The notes below the pieces were generated by a model, which worked only from the letters and a program-made list of their open reading frames with translations, was not told where the DNA came from and made no database searches. The position numbers were made by a program, and so were the translations under genes. This document shows, piece by piece, positions 1 to 8,897 of a stretch of 16,360 nucleotides of DNA (its first letter is position 1; each line of letters opens with the position of its first letter). The stretch comes from Russula earlei (Eukaryota > Basidiomycota > Agaricomycetes > Russulales > Russulaceae), in NCBI GenBank assembly GCA_025769875.1, contig JAGFNK010001015.1, positions 1-16,360 of the forward strand, written 5' to 3'.

Positions 1-1192
1 TGGGTATTTCATCTGAGATTACATCCGAGGTTGCACCACCAGTCAGGCTAACAAAAATCCATGCACCCCACTCGTCCCCCAGTTCATCCAATTCCCCCTG
101 AATTCCAAAAACCATTTCAAACCATAGCAATTGACTGGATTGTTGATCTCCCATACAGAAGGGAACAACACCATCATGACCATCACTGACCATGACTCTA
201 CCAAGGCGGCAATATTCATACCATGCCGTAAAGATAGGGGAACCTAGAGATGGCCAAATATTTTACGACATGCCTTCCCTTGGACTGGAGTCCCTTCAAA
301 AAATATATCTGATTGTGACTCCCGCTTCCCCTCTGATCTGTTCAAAGAAGTCTCTCGAGTTCTGGGATCAACCAAAATGAGTACTGCTTACCACCCTCAA
401 ACTGACGGACAATCAGAAAGAACTAACCAAACCCTGGAAATGTATCTCCGCATCTACTGGAGAGAAACAGGAAGAATGGGCACGCTGGCTTCCTATAGCC
501 CGTATCATTTCAACGCTCACAAGTCCACAACCACCAAACAAACCCCTTACGAGTTGCTCATTGGCTTTAACCCACAGGGACTCGGCACCCAATTAAAGTC
601 CAAATTCCTGGGAATTCAGAAGCCTCCAGGCTCTAAAGGATATGCGAGAATCAGCGCAGCAGCAATGAAAAAGGCACAAAACCACTGGGTCAAGGAAACC
701 AAATTCAAAGGGTTTGAAGAAGGACAGAAGGTCTGCTAGAAGGGAAACCTAAAAACCCCCCATCAGTTTCAGAAGTTCCGTCCTAAATGGTTCGGACCTT
801 TTGTCATCACTAAAAGAATTTCCCATGTTGTCTACCAACTCCGCCTTCCCCCTCAATGGAGCATCCATAATGTCTTCCATGCCTCCCTTCTATCTCCTGT
901 CACTGAAACAGCCAAACATGGTCCTAACTTCCCTGAACCCCCCCCTGATCTCCTCTCGGGAGAATATGAGGTTGAGAAGGTTACTGCCCAACGTCTCCAT
1001 AGGAACCGACTCCAGTACAGAGTCTGGTGGAAAGGGTACTCTGCGGCAGAAGACACCTGGGAACACCTCTTGAACCTTAAAAATGCTCAAATGCCATCGC
1101 TACCTTTCACCTACAACAACCCACCAAACTCCGCATTATGTCTACCACTGACTCTGACCCCACAAAATCCCATCACCTGGACGAAAGTCTAG
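1..1192 (+). pseudogene. Gypsy integrase C-terminal half plus chromodomain (end of G3 pol)
   Basis: Remnant of the integrase that inserts retrotransposon cDNA, with a C-terminal chromodomain thought to steer insertion to marked chromatin. The first catalytic Asp lies in the IAIDWIVDLP motif (133-135), the second in ISDCDSRF (311-313, normally SDRD), and the Glu in TDGQSERTNQ (416-418). This gives DX34E, one residue shorter than the usual DX35E. The WFGPF module follows near 789, then the chromodomain from about 962 to 1090 with YRVWWKGY and DTWE. The frame is shifted near 35-60 and near 155, and stopped by TAG at 245-247 and 737-739. It is otherwise open to TAG at 1190-1192. The Arg to Cys change in SDRD fits a CpG transition. 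Its last 55 bases overlap the start of the next ORF in a different frame. The family assignment is secure; the element is not functional. Confidence 0.9.
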
Positions 1193-2644
1193 ACAATCTG
1201 GAACATCAGTTCCAGGGACTTACAATACAGCAACGTACTTTACTCCCCTGAGTCAATTCGCGTAATCCCCCCTCCTATTCAGTTAATGACCCCACTATCC
1301 CCAACCGTGGACACACCATTTTTAACATAGCTGCCAGGGAACAACTTTTTATGGAATTCTCTCCCCTGGTGACTTCTGCGGCTTTCAACTTCTTATGATG
1401 GACCCCCATTTTTCAGAGTTTCATCTGTCCATATGAAGGGCAGTACTTACAGACTTACTATGGAATCACATTATACAATCAGTACCCATAAATACCCCCA
1501 CTCCTTCCGAGTGGTCAGCCTGGCACCACGAACATGCTACCTCCACTTACAATACTCCCATGTCGTCTCCCGCTGCTAACTCGTCCCCCCTACCTATTCT
1601 CACCCCTTCCCCCACCATCAAACAAGAGCCCCTCTCGCCTGAAGTCATCCAACACATCATCAACCAATGCACCCTCATCGTCCCAGACGAAGCTGAACTT
1701 CAGGACCTTGCCGCCACCCTCAACCCGCTTGCCATTCGCGAAGGGACCCCTTCACCTACTCCAACTGAGGCAGACCCTACTCACCCTGGCCCCCCCTGGT
1801 TTGTTTACAAACCATACACGCATGTTCCCCCCTTTTACATTAATTTTAATGGATGGAAACATCTATTACTGTACTTATGTATTGCTTTATACAATGACAA
1901 ACCCATGCTTCTAGGAACTATGGGTCAAGGAGAACCCGCCCATGGAGAAAAACTCATAGCTTGGCCTGTCGTCTCTGCCCCCCACCCCGCCACCACTGCC
2001 TCTGACCTCCACCTCTTAATTGAGGACCACCCCTTTCATTTTGATGTTGCCCAGGCTCTCGAGAACCTCCATGACCCTGGTGCCCTTGCTTACGTCTACC
2101 GCCTCCATATCAGTTCATTTCAGTTGAAGGTCTTGGAGGGCAAGCGTGCCTCTATCCAAGGAGCTTTGAGCGTTCTTCAAGGACAGCTTGCTGATCAACT
2201 TCACAAAATTCAATCCCACACCAAAGAAACTGCCATCATCTGCAGCTGTCTTCGTGCCAACAACACCTCTGTCTGAGTCCATCACCAACTCGACAACCTC
2301 ATGACCGATGGAGGCCTCACTCGTAGCTCTGGACCATATTACTCACTGGTAGGGAGCTACGACAGAATCAAGAAGTCGAGAGAACCCTCCTCCCCCCCTT
2401 CCCCTCCACTACCTACTCATCCTCCTCTTTCCTTGACCCCCCCACTTGAGTACCTTCCTCATGTTGTTGATCAGTCCCAAAATGACGCCCCTATGGGATC
2501 ACCCTCTCACTTCCCACAAATGTTCTCAGATGATGCTGGTACCCCCAACACTCCCCTTACCCCTGCGCGCATGACCAAAGCACAGCATCACCAACTCCAG
2601 AAACGACAACATGTCTGCAAACATTGCAACACTAGGGGTCACTG

Positions 2645-3472
2645 TGTTATGAACCAAGGCCAAGTCCTGGCCAAGGATTGTCCTATTTCACTCAAGAAAG
2701 ACCTCTCTCACTTTGCATTGCCGACTCCCTTCCATTTTCTGGGCTATCCCTCCTGTGGTACAAGATATTGCTATTGCAAAGGCACTCTAACACGACCAGG
2801 CACCGGTTTCCAAATCGGGTAATCATCGCGTGGCAGCCACATGGCCACCCAGCCACCATGGACCCGAAACAGCGGCACAAACTCTTAGAAACTGTTGCAT
2901 AAATCATCTGACGTCATCAAGGCTCCAATGACATCATGGCTGACTGAGCGACTCCACAGTGACCTCATAGGCTCACTAAGCGCCCCACAGTGACATCATA
3001 ATGATGTCATCGCTCCACAATGATCAGTAATGCGCTCAGTAAGCCTGAAACTTGACACAAGCAAGTTTATGCCTCTGTAGTCCTATTGGATGGTACCAAA
3101 GAGTCTAGAATAGTCCCAGTGCTTTGTAATCGACCCTGTACACAGTATATAAGCCCCAATGAAGCATGGCAGTCGTTAGACTGTCCATTTGTGATACTCT
3201 CCACTTCCTGGGTACTCCCCTGCGACTGCTCAGTCTAAAGCCTTCCCTCGTCTTCAAGGTACTCTTCAACGACCGCCTTGTTTAAAGCCCCTCGCTGCAC
3301 TGGCCTCTACTCTTCGCCTCTGCCTCTCGCAACACATACCAGTCCCCATCTGGTATCTTCTAGTCGTTTGGCTCGTCCTCCTGTTCAACGCTGTTTACGC
3401 CGCGTACCATCTGTTCCGACCCCTGCCCACCTGCTCCTGAGTCCTTAGTGATCAGCAGTACGTGTCTTGACA
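2645..3472 (+). mobile_element. Solo LTR L1-A inserted in G3 ORF3
   Basis: An 828-bp unit starting TGTTATGAACC and ending TCTTGACA, so it has TG...CA ends. It is flanked by perfect 5-bp duplications cactg (2640-2644 and 3473-3477). Removing it plus one cactg restores the host frame exactly through a zinc knuckle, so both borders are fixed to the base. A second copy (L1-B) lies inverted at 4900-6696. A TATA-like tatataa is at 3146-3152. No internal retroviral sequence remains, as expected for a solo LTR left by LTR-LTR recombination. Its first 250 bp hold an open frame on both strands; see the rejected list. Confidence 0.93.
3146..3152 (+). promoter_or_regulatory. TATA-like box of L1-A
   Basis: The sequence tatataa lies about 500 bp into the LTR and is conserved in the inverted copy L1-B. 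Transcription would start some 30 bp downstream, near agactgtcca, a segment also shared with the L2 family at the equivalent place. The position fits a retrotransposon U3/R border. The start site itself is inferred. Confidence 0.55.
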
Positions 3473-3660
3473 CACTGGAACAAGGACTGCAATAAACCCC
3501 ATACTAATTGTAGTGGACAGGTGGACTGCATACTCAGGAGGACCCATCGGAGCTATAGGGGCTTCTGCCCAAGGGCAACAGGACCACAGAGTGCATGGCC
3601 AGAAGTTGAGGGTGATGAACTCCGTGAGTCAGGCCCTGAGACCGATTAGTTTGGAGAACT

Positions 3661-3679
3661 AAGCATGAGGGGGGCATGA
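3661..3679 (+). other. Polypurine tract of G3
   Basis: The purine-rich aagcatgaggggggcatga directly abuts the LTR start TGTTGTGATC and follows the ORF3 stop by 11 bases. This is where plus-strand DNA synthesis would be primed. Confidence 0.7.
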
Positions 3680-4269
3680 TGTTGTGATCTACCCCTCTTT
3701 CGGTTCATCCATAACAAATATGTTCCTTATTGTTCTTCAACATTTCACCTTGGTTATTGTTTCATCCCTTGATGCGGATGGTCCCTTATTGTTTCACTTC
3801 TTTGTGTTTCATCTATTGTCGAGTCTCTTCTGCTATTGGCTCACCTTTGTCTATTGTTCCACATATAGTACTGTACAGCCTCGCTACATACAGTATTTAA
3901 GCACCTGTAGAAGCTGGGGAAATGCCCCAAACTTAGCTTTGTCCCATTTCCTGTTGCATCCCTCTGCCCTGTATCCTCTCTCAATCACAACTTGTTTGTG
4001 CTGGCTCTTCCTTGCTTGACATCAACACACTAGTAGGAACCATTGCGTTCCCCTTACTCCTCTCTTACTCTATCATTGTCCTCCTCTTCTGTGAAACCAG
4101 AAGACCGACTCTGTCTGCGGACTGAGTCATTGTCTGACTCAGCTTTGAGATGCTAAAACTTTGATCCGGTCTCCTTGAGCCGGCCCCACTGAACCCCTTG
4201 AACCAAGTCACAGGGACTTGGCCCCACTGAACCTTGAGCTAACACTCTTACGGCCATGATGCCATAACA
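3680..4269 (+). repeat. 3' LTR of G3 (family L3, copy A)
   Basis: A 590-bp LTR beginning TGTTGTGATC and ending GCCATAACA. It matches the copy at 15309-15952 over its length, including tatttaag (3894-3901), a conserved block around 3905-3960, and the end block from cacagggact. It follows a polypurine tract and is followed by the predicted duplication caaag (4270-4274). The R-start segment reads aaacttagctt (3929-3939), one G to A away from the self-primer match seen in copy B. A hydrophobic ORF can be drawn through it (3684-4019), but this is LTR sequence. Confidence 0.9.
3894..3900 (+). promoter_or_regulatory. TATA-like box in LTR L3 copy A
   Basis: The sequence tatttaa lies inside a stretch of about 60 bp that is nearly identical in both L3 copies (copy B tatttaa at 15576-15582). 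Conservation above the LTR average supports a core promoter. Confidence 0.55.
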
Positions 4270-5488
4270 CAAAGCCCCTTTCAAAATATGGTATGGCTTC
4301 TACCCAACATTTGCCCCCCCTCTTAGCTTCAATACCAAATTCCCATCTGTCCTTGACCACTTGCAACAATTAAACCAACTCAGAGATGAAGTCACAGCCT
4401 CCCTCTGGCATGCAGCAGCATTAATGGGACAACCCAGCTCCCACTTCCCTAAATTCCACTTCAAAGTGGGAGACCTAGTCTGGCTAGAAGCCACTAACCC
4501 AAAGACAACACAGCCCAAGGCAAAGATAGCTCCTTGATGGTATGGACCTTTCAAGGTCGTCACCTTGTACCCAGTCAATGTATGCCTGGAACTACCAAAG
4601 ACATGGAAGATACATCCTGTCTTCCATAACTCCCTGATTAAACCATATAAAGAGACCACAGCCCACGGCCCCAACTTCAAACAACAACCTCCTACTATAG
4701 TAGAAGGAGAGGAACAGTATGAAGTGGATAAGGTCCTAGCCTCCAGACACTCCCCAAACTGTAGAGGTATTCAATACCTAGTACAGTGGAAAGGGTACCC
4801 CACAGCAGAGAACACTTGAGAACCTGCATCTAACTTAATTAAAGCCAAAGAGGCTGTAAAGGCCTTCCACCAACAGTACCCAAAAATGCCCAAACCCATT
4901 GTCAAGACACATACTGCTGATCACTAAGGACTCAGGAGCAGGTGGGCAAGGGTTGGAACAGATGATATGTGGTGTAGACAGTGTTGAACAGGAGGATGAG
5001 CCAAATGACTAGAAGATACCAGAGGGGGACTGGTAAATGTTGCAGAAGACAGAGGCGAAGACTGGAGGCCAGTGTATTGAAGGGCTTCAGACAAGGTGGT
5101 CGTTGAAGAGTACCTTGAGGATGAGGAAAGACTTTAAACTGAGCAGTTGCAGGGGAGTACCCAGGAAGATGAGATTATCACAAATGGACAGTCTGACAAC
5201 TGCCATGCTTCATTGGGGCTTATATACTGTGTACATGATCGATTTCAAAGAACAGGAACTATTCTAGACTCCTTGGTACCATCCAATAGGACTGCAGAGG
5301 CATAAACTTGCTTGTGTCAGGTTTCAGGCTTACTGAGCATATTACTGATAATTGTGGAGCAATGACATCATTTTGATATCACTGTGGAGTGCTTGGTGAG
5401 CAGATGAGGTCAGTGTGGAGTCGCTCAGTCAGCCATGATGTCATTGGAGCTGAATGACATCATATGAGTTATGCAACAAGTTGTGTAG

Positions 5489-6451
5489 TGCCAAGACTCA
5501 CTGTTGAACTATCCAGTTCAAGAGCAAGGAATTAGCTTGAAGACAAGTCGATAGACATCTAAGATGGCATGGGCAAGAAGCAGAGTCCAGAGTAGTAACA
5601 AATACCAGAGAGGCACTGTTACTGTGAGAGTCGAGCAGTCACGCAGAGAAGAGGCCAGGATAGTCACAAGGGGACAGTCCTTAAAGGAGTATCCCAGGGA
5701 TGGAGAGTGCCATAAACAAATGGACAGTCTGAAGACTGTCCGCTACTTTATTGAGTGCTTATATACTACAAAAGGACTGCTAAATAGGGAACAAGTCATA
5801 ACCTTGTTATCAAGCACAATAGAGTGATGAGTAAGAAGTCGGAGTGTGCTTACTGAGCATGCTCAGTCATGCTCAGTAAGCTGCTGAGTAAGAAGGCTTC
5901 TCTTGATGAGTAAGAGCCTTCCCTGTCCATGTGTTCACTGCTTTAGTACACGTGCAAGCACCTGATTCATTTTCTGTTAGTTAGTTTAGGGTTGGTCATT
6001 TGAGGACTTGTAGTTTGGTTCAGGGAATAGTGTTATCTTATAAGGCCCTTATATAGTTCTATTAGGGTCCTTAGAGTCGATCCTAATACTTCTATTAAGG
6101 TCCTTAGTATTGCCTTATAGTTTGTTCTATAGTTATTAGAGTTGGTCTAATAACGTGTTGTAGGGTCTTTGATACTAGGTTAGTGCCTATTGTGGAGCAC
6201 CTAGGGTCGTTCTAAAGGGTCCCTAGGAAGGCCCTAATACTGTCCTTTATTGCTAGAAGGGTTGCCCTTAAGTGGGGCTTGTTGTATATCGATTGTGCCA
6301 AGAATTGCTCGCACGACAATGCGCGCGCGATATTGTGGACACCTCTACTCACCCCTTTTGCTCATGTGAACAGGGTGACACCATAGAGGCTGGGTTTCCT
6401 CCTATAAGGAAGGGTCCTTCAAGGGCCCTCTCCGGAGAATGGTTCATGACA
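5489..6451 (-). mobile_element. Solo LTR L2-B inserted inside L1-B
   Basis: A 963-bp LTR on the minus strand, from TGTCATGAACCATT (ending at 6451) to GAGTCTTGGCA (at 5489). It is flanked by perfect 5-bp duplications tgtag at 5484-5488 and 6452-6456. It matches the 964-bp 3' LTR of G2 (6745-7708) from end to end, in inverted orientation with a 293-bp spacer. It is the youngest layer in this stack: it interrupts L1-B, which interrupts G2. A TATA-like motif (ttatata on the plus strand, 5759-5765) lies just upstream, in LTR orientation, of an imperfect palindrome at 5721-5742. Confidence 0.92.
5849..5880. repeat. 13-bp inverted repeat in L2 U3
   Basis: Perfect arms cttactgagcatg (5849-5861) and catgctcagtaag (5868-5880) with a 6-bp spacer. 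The G2 3' LTR keeps the structure at 7318-7349 with one mismatch. Clustered TGAGCATG words suggest a protein-binding site in U3. This is inferred from symmetry and conservation only. Confidence 0.5.
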
Positions 6452-6730
6452 TGTAGGAGTTCATGCCACTGTTTTGGGTTCCTGGTGGTTGAGTGGCCAT
6501 GTGGCTGCCACATGATGATTACCCGATTAGGAAACGGGTGCCTGGTTGTGTCATAATGCCTTTGCAATAGCAATATCTTGTACCATAGGCGTAATAGCCC
6601 AAGAAACAGAAGTGGATTGGCAATGTAATGTGAGATGGGTCTCTCTTGAGTGAAATAGGATAATATATGGCCAGGACTTGACCTTGGTTCATAACACCCA
6701 TTAACAAAGTTGCAGGAGCAACTAGGTCAT

Positions 6731-6744
6731 AAAGAGGGGATGAA
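6731..6744 (+). other. Polypurine tract of G2
   Basis: The purine-rich run aaagaggggatgaa begins within the pol stop codon and abuts the LTR start TGTTATGAAC at 6745. This fixes the G2 3' LTR border. Confidence 0.75.
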
Positions 6745-7431
6745 TGTTATGAACCATTTCCCAGAGAGGGCCCTTGAAGGACCCTGCCTTATTAGAGGAA
6801 AGGGGGGCTCTATGGTGCCACACTGTTCACATGACCAAAAGGGGTGAGTAGAGGTGTCCACAATATCATGCGTGCATTGTTGCATGATTGATTCTAGGCA
6901 CAATCAACATACAGCAAGCCCTACTTAGGGGCAACCTATCTGACAGTGAAGGGCAGTATTAAAGGCTCCCTAAGGACCCTTTAAGATGACCTCAAGTGCC
7001 CTACATTGGATGTTAATAAAGATACCATAGGCCCTAGAATGTGTTATTAGACTAACTCTAATAACCTTAGAATGAACTATAAGGCAATACTAAGGACCTT
7101 AATATGGAGATTAGGGTCAACTCTAAGGAACCTAATAGAACCTTATAAGGGGCCTTATAGGCAACACTATTTCACTGTCAAATACCACAAGTCCCCAAAT
7201 GACTGGCCCTAAACTAACTAACAGTAAATGAATCAGACACTTTGCATGTGCATTAAGCAGTGAACATGTGGACACTAGAGGCCCTCACTCATCATTAGGG
7301 GCCTTCTTACTCAGCAGCTTACTGAGCATGACTGAGCATGCTCACTAAGCATGTTCCAACTTCTTACTCATCTGTTATTGTGCTTGATAACAAGGTTATG
7401 ACTTGTTCTCTATTTAGAAGTTCCCTTGTAA

Positions 7432-7438
7432 TATATAA
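7432..7438 (+). promoter_or_regulatory. TATA-like box of the G2 3' LTR
   Basis: The sequence tatataa lies about 17 bp before the palindrome at 7455-7476 and is conserved in the solo copy L2-B. It is the likely core promoter of the family; activity is not shown. Confidence 0.5.
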
Positions 7439-7454
7439 GTGCTCAATAAAGTAG

Positions 7455-7476
7455 TGGACAGTCTTCAGACTGTCCA
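7455..7476. repeat. Perfect 10-bp-arm palindrome near the L2 transcript start
   Basis: Arms tggacagtct and agactgtcca with a 2-bp centre. The same structure is at 5721-5742 in L2-B with one terminal mismatch and a different centre. L1 keeps only one half (agactgtcca). In RNA it would fold into a hairpin at or near the 5' end. Confidence 0.6.
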
Positions 7477-7708
7477 TTTGATTTGTGGTACTCAATTACC
7501 AAGGGTACTCCTTTGTGACCACCCTATCTAGCACATGCTGGCCTTCTCTCTCCATGATCACCTCTCACAGTCAGTACCAGTACCCCTCTGGTATTTGCTA
7601 CTTGTGTGGACTGTACTTTTCGCCAACTTTGTTCTCAAACTCAGTTGACTCATCTCTGAGCTACTCCCTCACTCTTGAACTGGATTGTTCAAAAGTGAGT
7701 TCTTGACA

Positions 7709-8897
7709 TCCTGTGTATGCAGCATCTGCCAGGGTACTGAGACCCACAAGCTGGCACACATGCACTGCACCTTATGAAGACACTCTATGGACTTGAGCAG
7801 TCTGGGAGGCATTGGTATCAAAGGCTCTCTTCAATATTCACTTCCCTTGGGTACAAGGAATGCTCAGTCAATCAAGTGGTATTCCACAAGTCTGGCAGCA
7901 GTGCATGTGACATCACAATAGTTGTGTTGCATGTTGACAACTGCATGATTGCAGTGAGTAGTGTGTGCCTTGTGGATGCACTTAAGGATGGCCTGTGCAA
8001 GCACATCAAGGTCATGGACCTTGGAGAGCTTCACTGGATGCTTGCCATCAAGGTCCAGCATGACTGCATGGGCAGCACCATCCACCTCTCCCAATGGGTG
8101 TACATCAATGCCATTCTGTGCTGCTACCACTTCGATGAGCTCAAACTGCTGTCTATGCCTATGGACATTCAGGTGCACCTCACCAATGAGCAGTCCCCAT
8201 CCAGCATGGCAGAGTCCACCACCATGCATGATGTGCTGTACTGCAAGGCCATCGGTGCTCTCAACTGGGCCATGCTTTCCACCCACCTGGACATCACTTT
8301 TGCAGTCAGCCATTGCTCACTTCGCCATGAATCCAGGACTGGCACATTGGCATGCAGTCAAGCAGATCTACTGCTACCTGGCTAGCATGCACAACCTGTG
8401 GCTCACTTACAGAGAGACTGAGTGCACCCTTGAGGGATATGCAAATGCTGATGGCAGCATGGCCAAAGATTGGCACGCCATTTCAGGCTACACATTCCTT
8501 ATAGATGGTGGCACCATTTCATGGTCATCCAAGTGTCAAGAAATCATATCGCTCTCAACCACGGAGAGCGAGTATGTCACTGCCACCTACAGAATGAAGG
8601 AGGGGCTATGGTTGCACAGCCTCATCTCTGAGGTCTTTGGACCACTCCCTGAGCTGACCACCCTCTTCTCAGACAACCAGTCAGTAATTGCACTCACACA
8701 TGACCATCAGTATCACACTTGCACTAAGCACATCAATGTGCATTACCACTGGATCCACTGGGTGATTGAGCAAGGCTCAGCAAGGCTTGTGTATTGCCCG
8801 ACTGATGACATGATCACTGACATGCTCACCAAGGCGCTCCCCTCAGTCAAGGTCAAGCACTTTGCATCAGGACTTGGCCTGTTCACAAAGCAAGGGG
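7709..8897 (+). pseudogene. Ty1/copia RT (C-terminal half) and RNase H, relic C-A
   Basis: Remains of a copia pol. The RT frame opens right after the G2 LTR with MQHLPGY (TGA at 7738-7740), then LMKTLYGLEQSGRHWYQRL. HVDN (7930-7941) stands where YVDD is expected, followed by VMDLGELHWMLAIKV. A one-base loss near 8319 shifts the frame. RNase H then continues in frame 2 with NADGS, TTESEY, SDNQS and KHINVHYHWIHWVIEQ, ending in KHFASGLGL. The presumed RNase H acidic residues are kept, but the RT box is changed (Tyr to His, second Asp to Asn). The N-terminal RT, integrase and gag lie left of G2, outside the window. C-B interrupts the last codons. The frame resumes at 14176 and stops at TGA 14184-14186, inside its own LTR. 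Confidence 0.9.

Larger units (their letters stand above)
2640..3477. repeat. Target-site duplication cactg around L1-A
   Basis: Direct 5-bp copies at 2640-2644 and 3473-3477. They carry the knuckle His codon (2640-2642) and two bases of the following Trp codon. The Trp codon is completed by base 3478 once the insert is removed. Confidence 0.93.
1138..3649 (+). pseudogene. Third ORF downstream of pol, with CCHC zinc knuckle (G3 ORF3)
   Basis: A degenerate ORF of about 560 codons lies between pol and the 3' LTR. A start ATG at 1138 overlaps the pol end by 55 bp, one frame back. The N-terminus (LDESLDNLEHQFQGLTIQQR) looks like a gag-type coiled coil. The frame is broken by TGA at 1249 and 1396 and a shift near 1489. 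It then runs from 1491, with an ATG at 1560, to TAG at 3647-3649, interrupted only by TGA at 2274-2276 and by the L1-A solo LTR. Skipping the insert, a CX2CX4HX4C knuckle appears: CKHCNTRGH up to 2642, then WNKDC from 3478. A further Cys/His set follows (NCSGQVDC, THRSYRGFC). The middle is rich in Pro/Ser/Thr, with a second coil-like stretch near 2130-2215. A nucleic-acid-binding, Gag-like role is inferred; I do not recognise the family. A zinc knuckle 3' of pol is unusual because it normally sits in Gag. Confidence 0.8.
1..4269 (+). mobile_element. Ty3/gypsy chromovirus G3, 5'-truncated by the window edge
   Basis: This is the right-hand part of a chromodomain-type Ty3/gypsy retrotransposon. 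In order it holds the end of pol (integrase core, chromodomain), a third ORF, a polypurine tract and a 3' LTR. The LTR ends in CA at 4269. The next bases, caaag (4270-4274), are the predicted target-site duplication, and the sequence after them resumes mid-integrase in a different gypsy element (G2), so G3 is nested in G2. The matching caaag copy and the 5' LTR should lie left of the window. A solo LTR interrupts the third ORF. Several stops and frameshifts show that this copy is dead. The domain order and the LTR are seen directly; the chromovirus label follows from the chromodomain at the pol C-terminus. Confidence 0.88.
5484..6456. repeat. Target-site duplication tgtag around L2-B
   Basis: Direct 5-bp copies at 5484-5488 and 6452-6456. 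Joining the flanks gives a sequence that aligns with the uninterrupted L1-A near 2880-2900. Confidence 0.9.
4900..6696 (-). mobile_element. Solo LTR L1-B in G2 pol, split by L2-B
   Basis: An inverted second copy of L1. Read on the minus strand it runs from TGTTATGAACCAAGG (ending at 6696) to TCTTGACA (at 4900). Perfect 5-bp duplications cccat flank it at 4895-4899 and 6697-6701, and the G2 pol frame reads through once it is removed. Without the inserted L2-B and its duplication it is 829 bp, matching the 828 bp of L1-A. Many CpG sites of L1-A appear here as TpG or CpA. Confidence 0.92.
4895..6701. repeat. Target-site duplication cccat around L1-B
   Basis: Direct 5-bp copies at 4895-4899 and 6697-6701. 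Merging them restores an uninterrupted pol reading frame from the chromodomain to the terminal TAA at 6730-6732. Confidence 0.92.
4270..6732 (+). pseudogene. Gypsy integrase C-terminus and chromodomain (end of G2 pol, split)
   Basis: One continuous frame runs from about 4271. It holds the PFKIWYGFYPTFAPPL linker after the catalytic core, a VGDLVWLEA motif (about 4468-4494), then WYGPFKVV and IHPVFHNSLIKPY. The chromodomain spans about 4706-4840 with EQYEVDKVL and YLVQWKGYP. Two in-frame TGA codons break it: 4535-4537, where an Arg CGA would be expected before WYGPF, and 4817-4819, where the conserved Trp of the TWEP-like motif is expected. The frame pauses at 4899, where L1-B is inserted, and resumes at 6702 to a TAA at 6730-6732. 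The catalytic core is missing because G3 inserted upstream. This is a different subfamily from the G3 pol: the chromodomains differ clearly. No function is expected. Confidence 0.88.
4270..7708 (+). mobile_element. Ty3/gypsy chromovirus G2, 3' end, host of three insertions
   Basis: The 3' end of a second chromovirus: integrase C-terminus and chromodomain (4270-4899), interrupted by solo LTR L1-B. It continues with the last pol codons (6702-6732), a polypurine tract and a 3' LTR (6745-7708). The rest of G2 lies left of the inserted G3 and is outside the window. It sits in the RT region of a copia relic whose frame begins directly after 7708. The predicted target duplication is tcctg (7709-7713), with its partner outside the window. 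Confidence 0.87.
6745..7708 (+). repeat. 3' LTR of G2 (family L2, copy A)
   Basis: A 964-bp LTR, TGTTATGAACCATTT to GTTCTTGACA, preceded by a polypurine tract and followed by a copia RT frame. It is homologous to the inverted solo L2-B along its full length. It has a TATA-like tatataa (7432-7438) and a 22-bp palindrome at 7455-7476, near the expected transcript start. The middle is AT-rich and carries many degenerate copies of a CCTAAGGACC-like word (about 6960-7160). L1 and L2 share their first 11 bases, the R segment agactgtccatttg and the end CTTGACA, so they are related families. Confidence 0.9.

Noticed and set aside
2645..2902. An open frame of about 85 codons (YEPR...QPHGH) conserved between L1-A and the inverted copy, also open on the other strand (2692-2907; 6272-6556), first read as the C-terminus of ORF3.
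   Set aside because: The cactg duplication and the restored zinc knuckle show that this is LTR U3 sequence. Openness on both strands and no codon-position bias by eye argue against a gene.
3684..4019. A hydrophobic ORF that could pass for a membrane protein (similar one at 15352-15582).
   Set aside because: Both lie in LTR L3 upstream of and across the TATA box. The T-rich sequence produces Leu/Phe-rich translations, and the two reading frames are not conserved between the copies.
4300..4680. Minus-strand ORF opposite the G2 integrase; likewise 7864-8313, 9734-10018, 10157-10375 and 15579-15893.
   Set aside because: They are antisense shadows of recognisable plus-strand pol or LTR sequence with no motifs of their own.
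7485..7706. Plus-strand ORF at the end of the G2 3' LTR.
   Set aside because: It lies wholly within the LTR, is not kept as a frame in L2-B, and has no recognisable domain.
4895..7708. A giant imperfect palindrome (nested inverted copies of L1 and L2) as a possible designed inverted-repeat locus.
   Set aside because: Separate 5-bp duplications around L1-B and L2-B, and a polypurine tract at the G2 LTR, explain it as independent LTR insertions.
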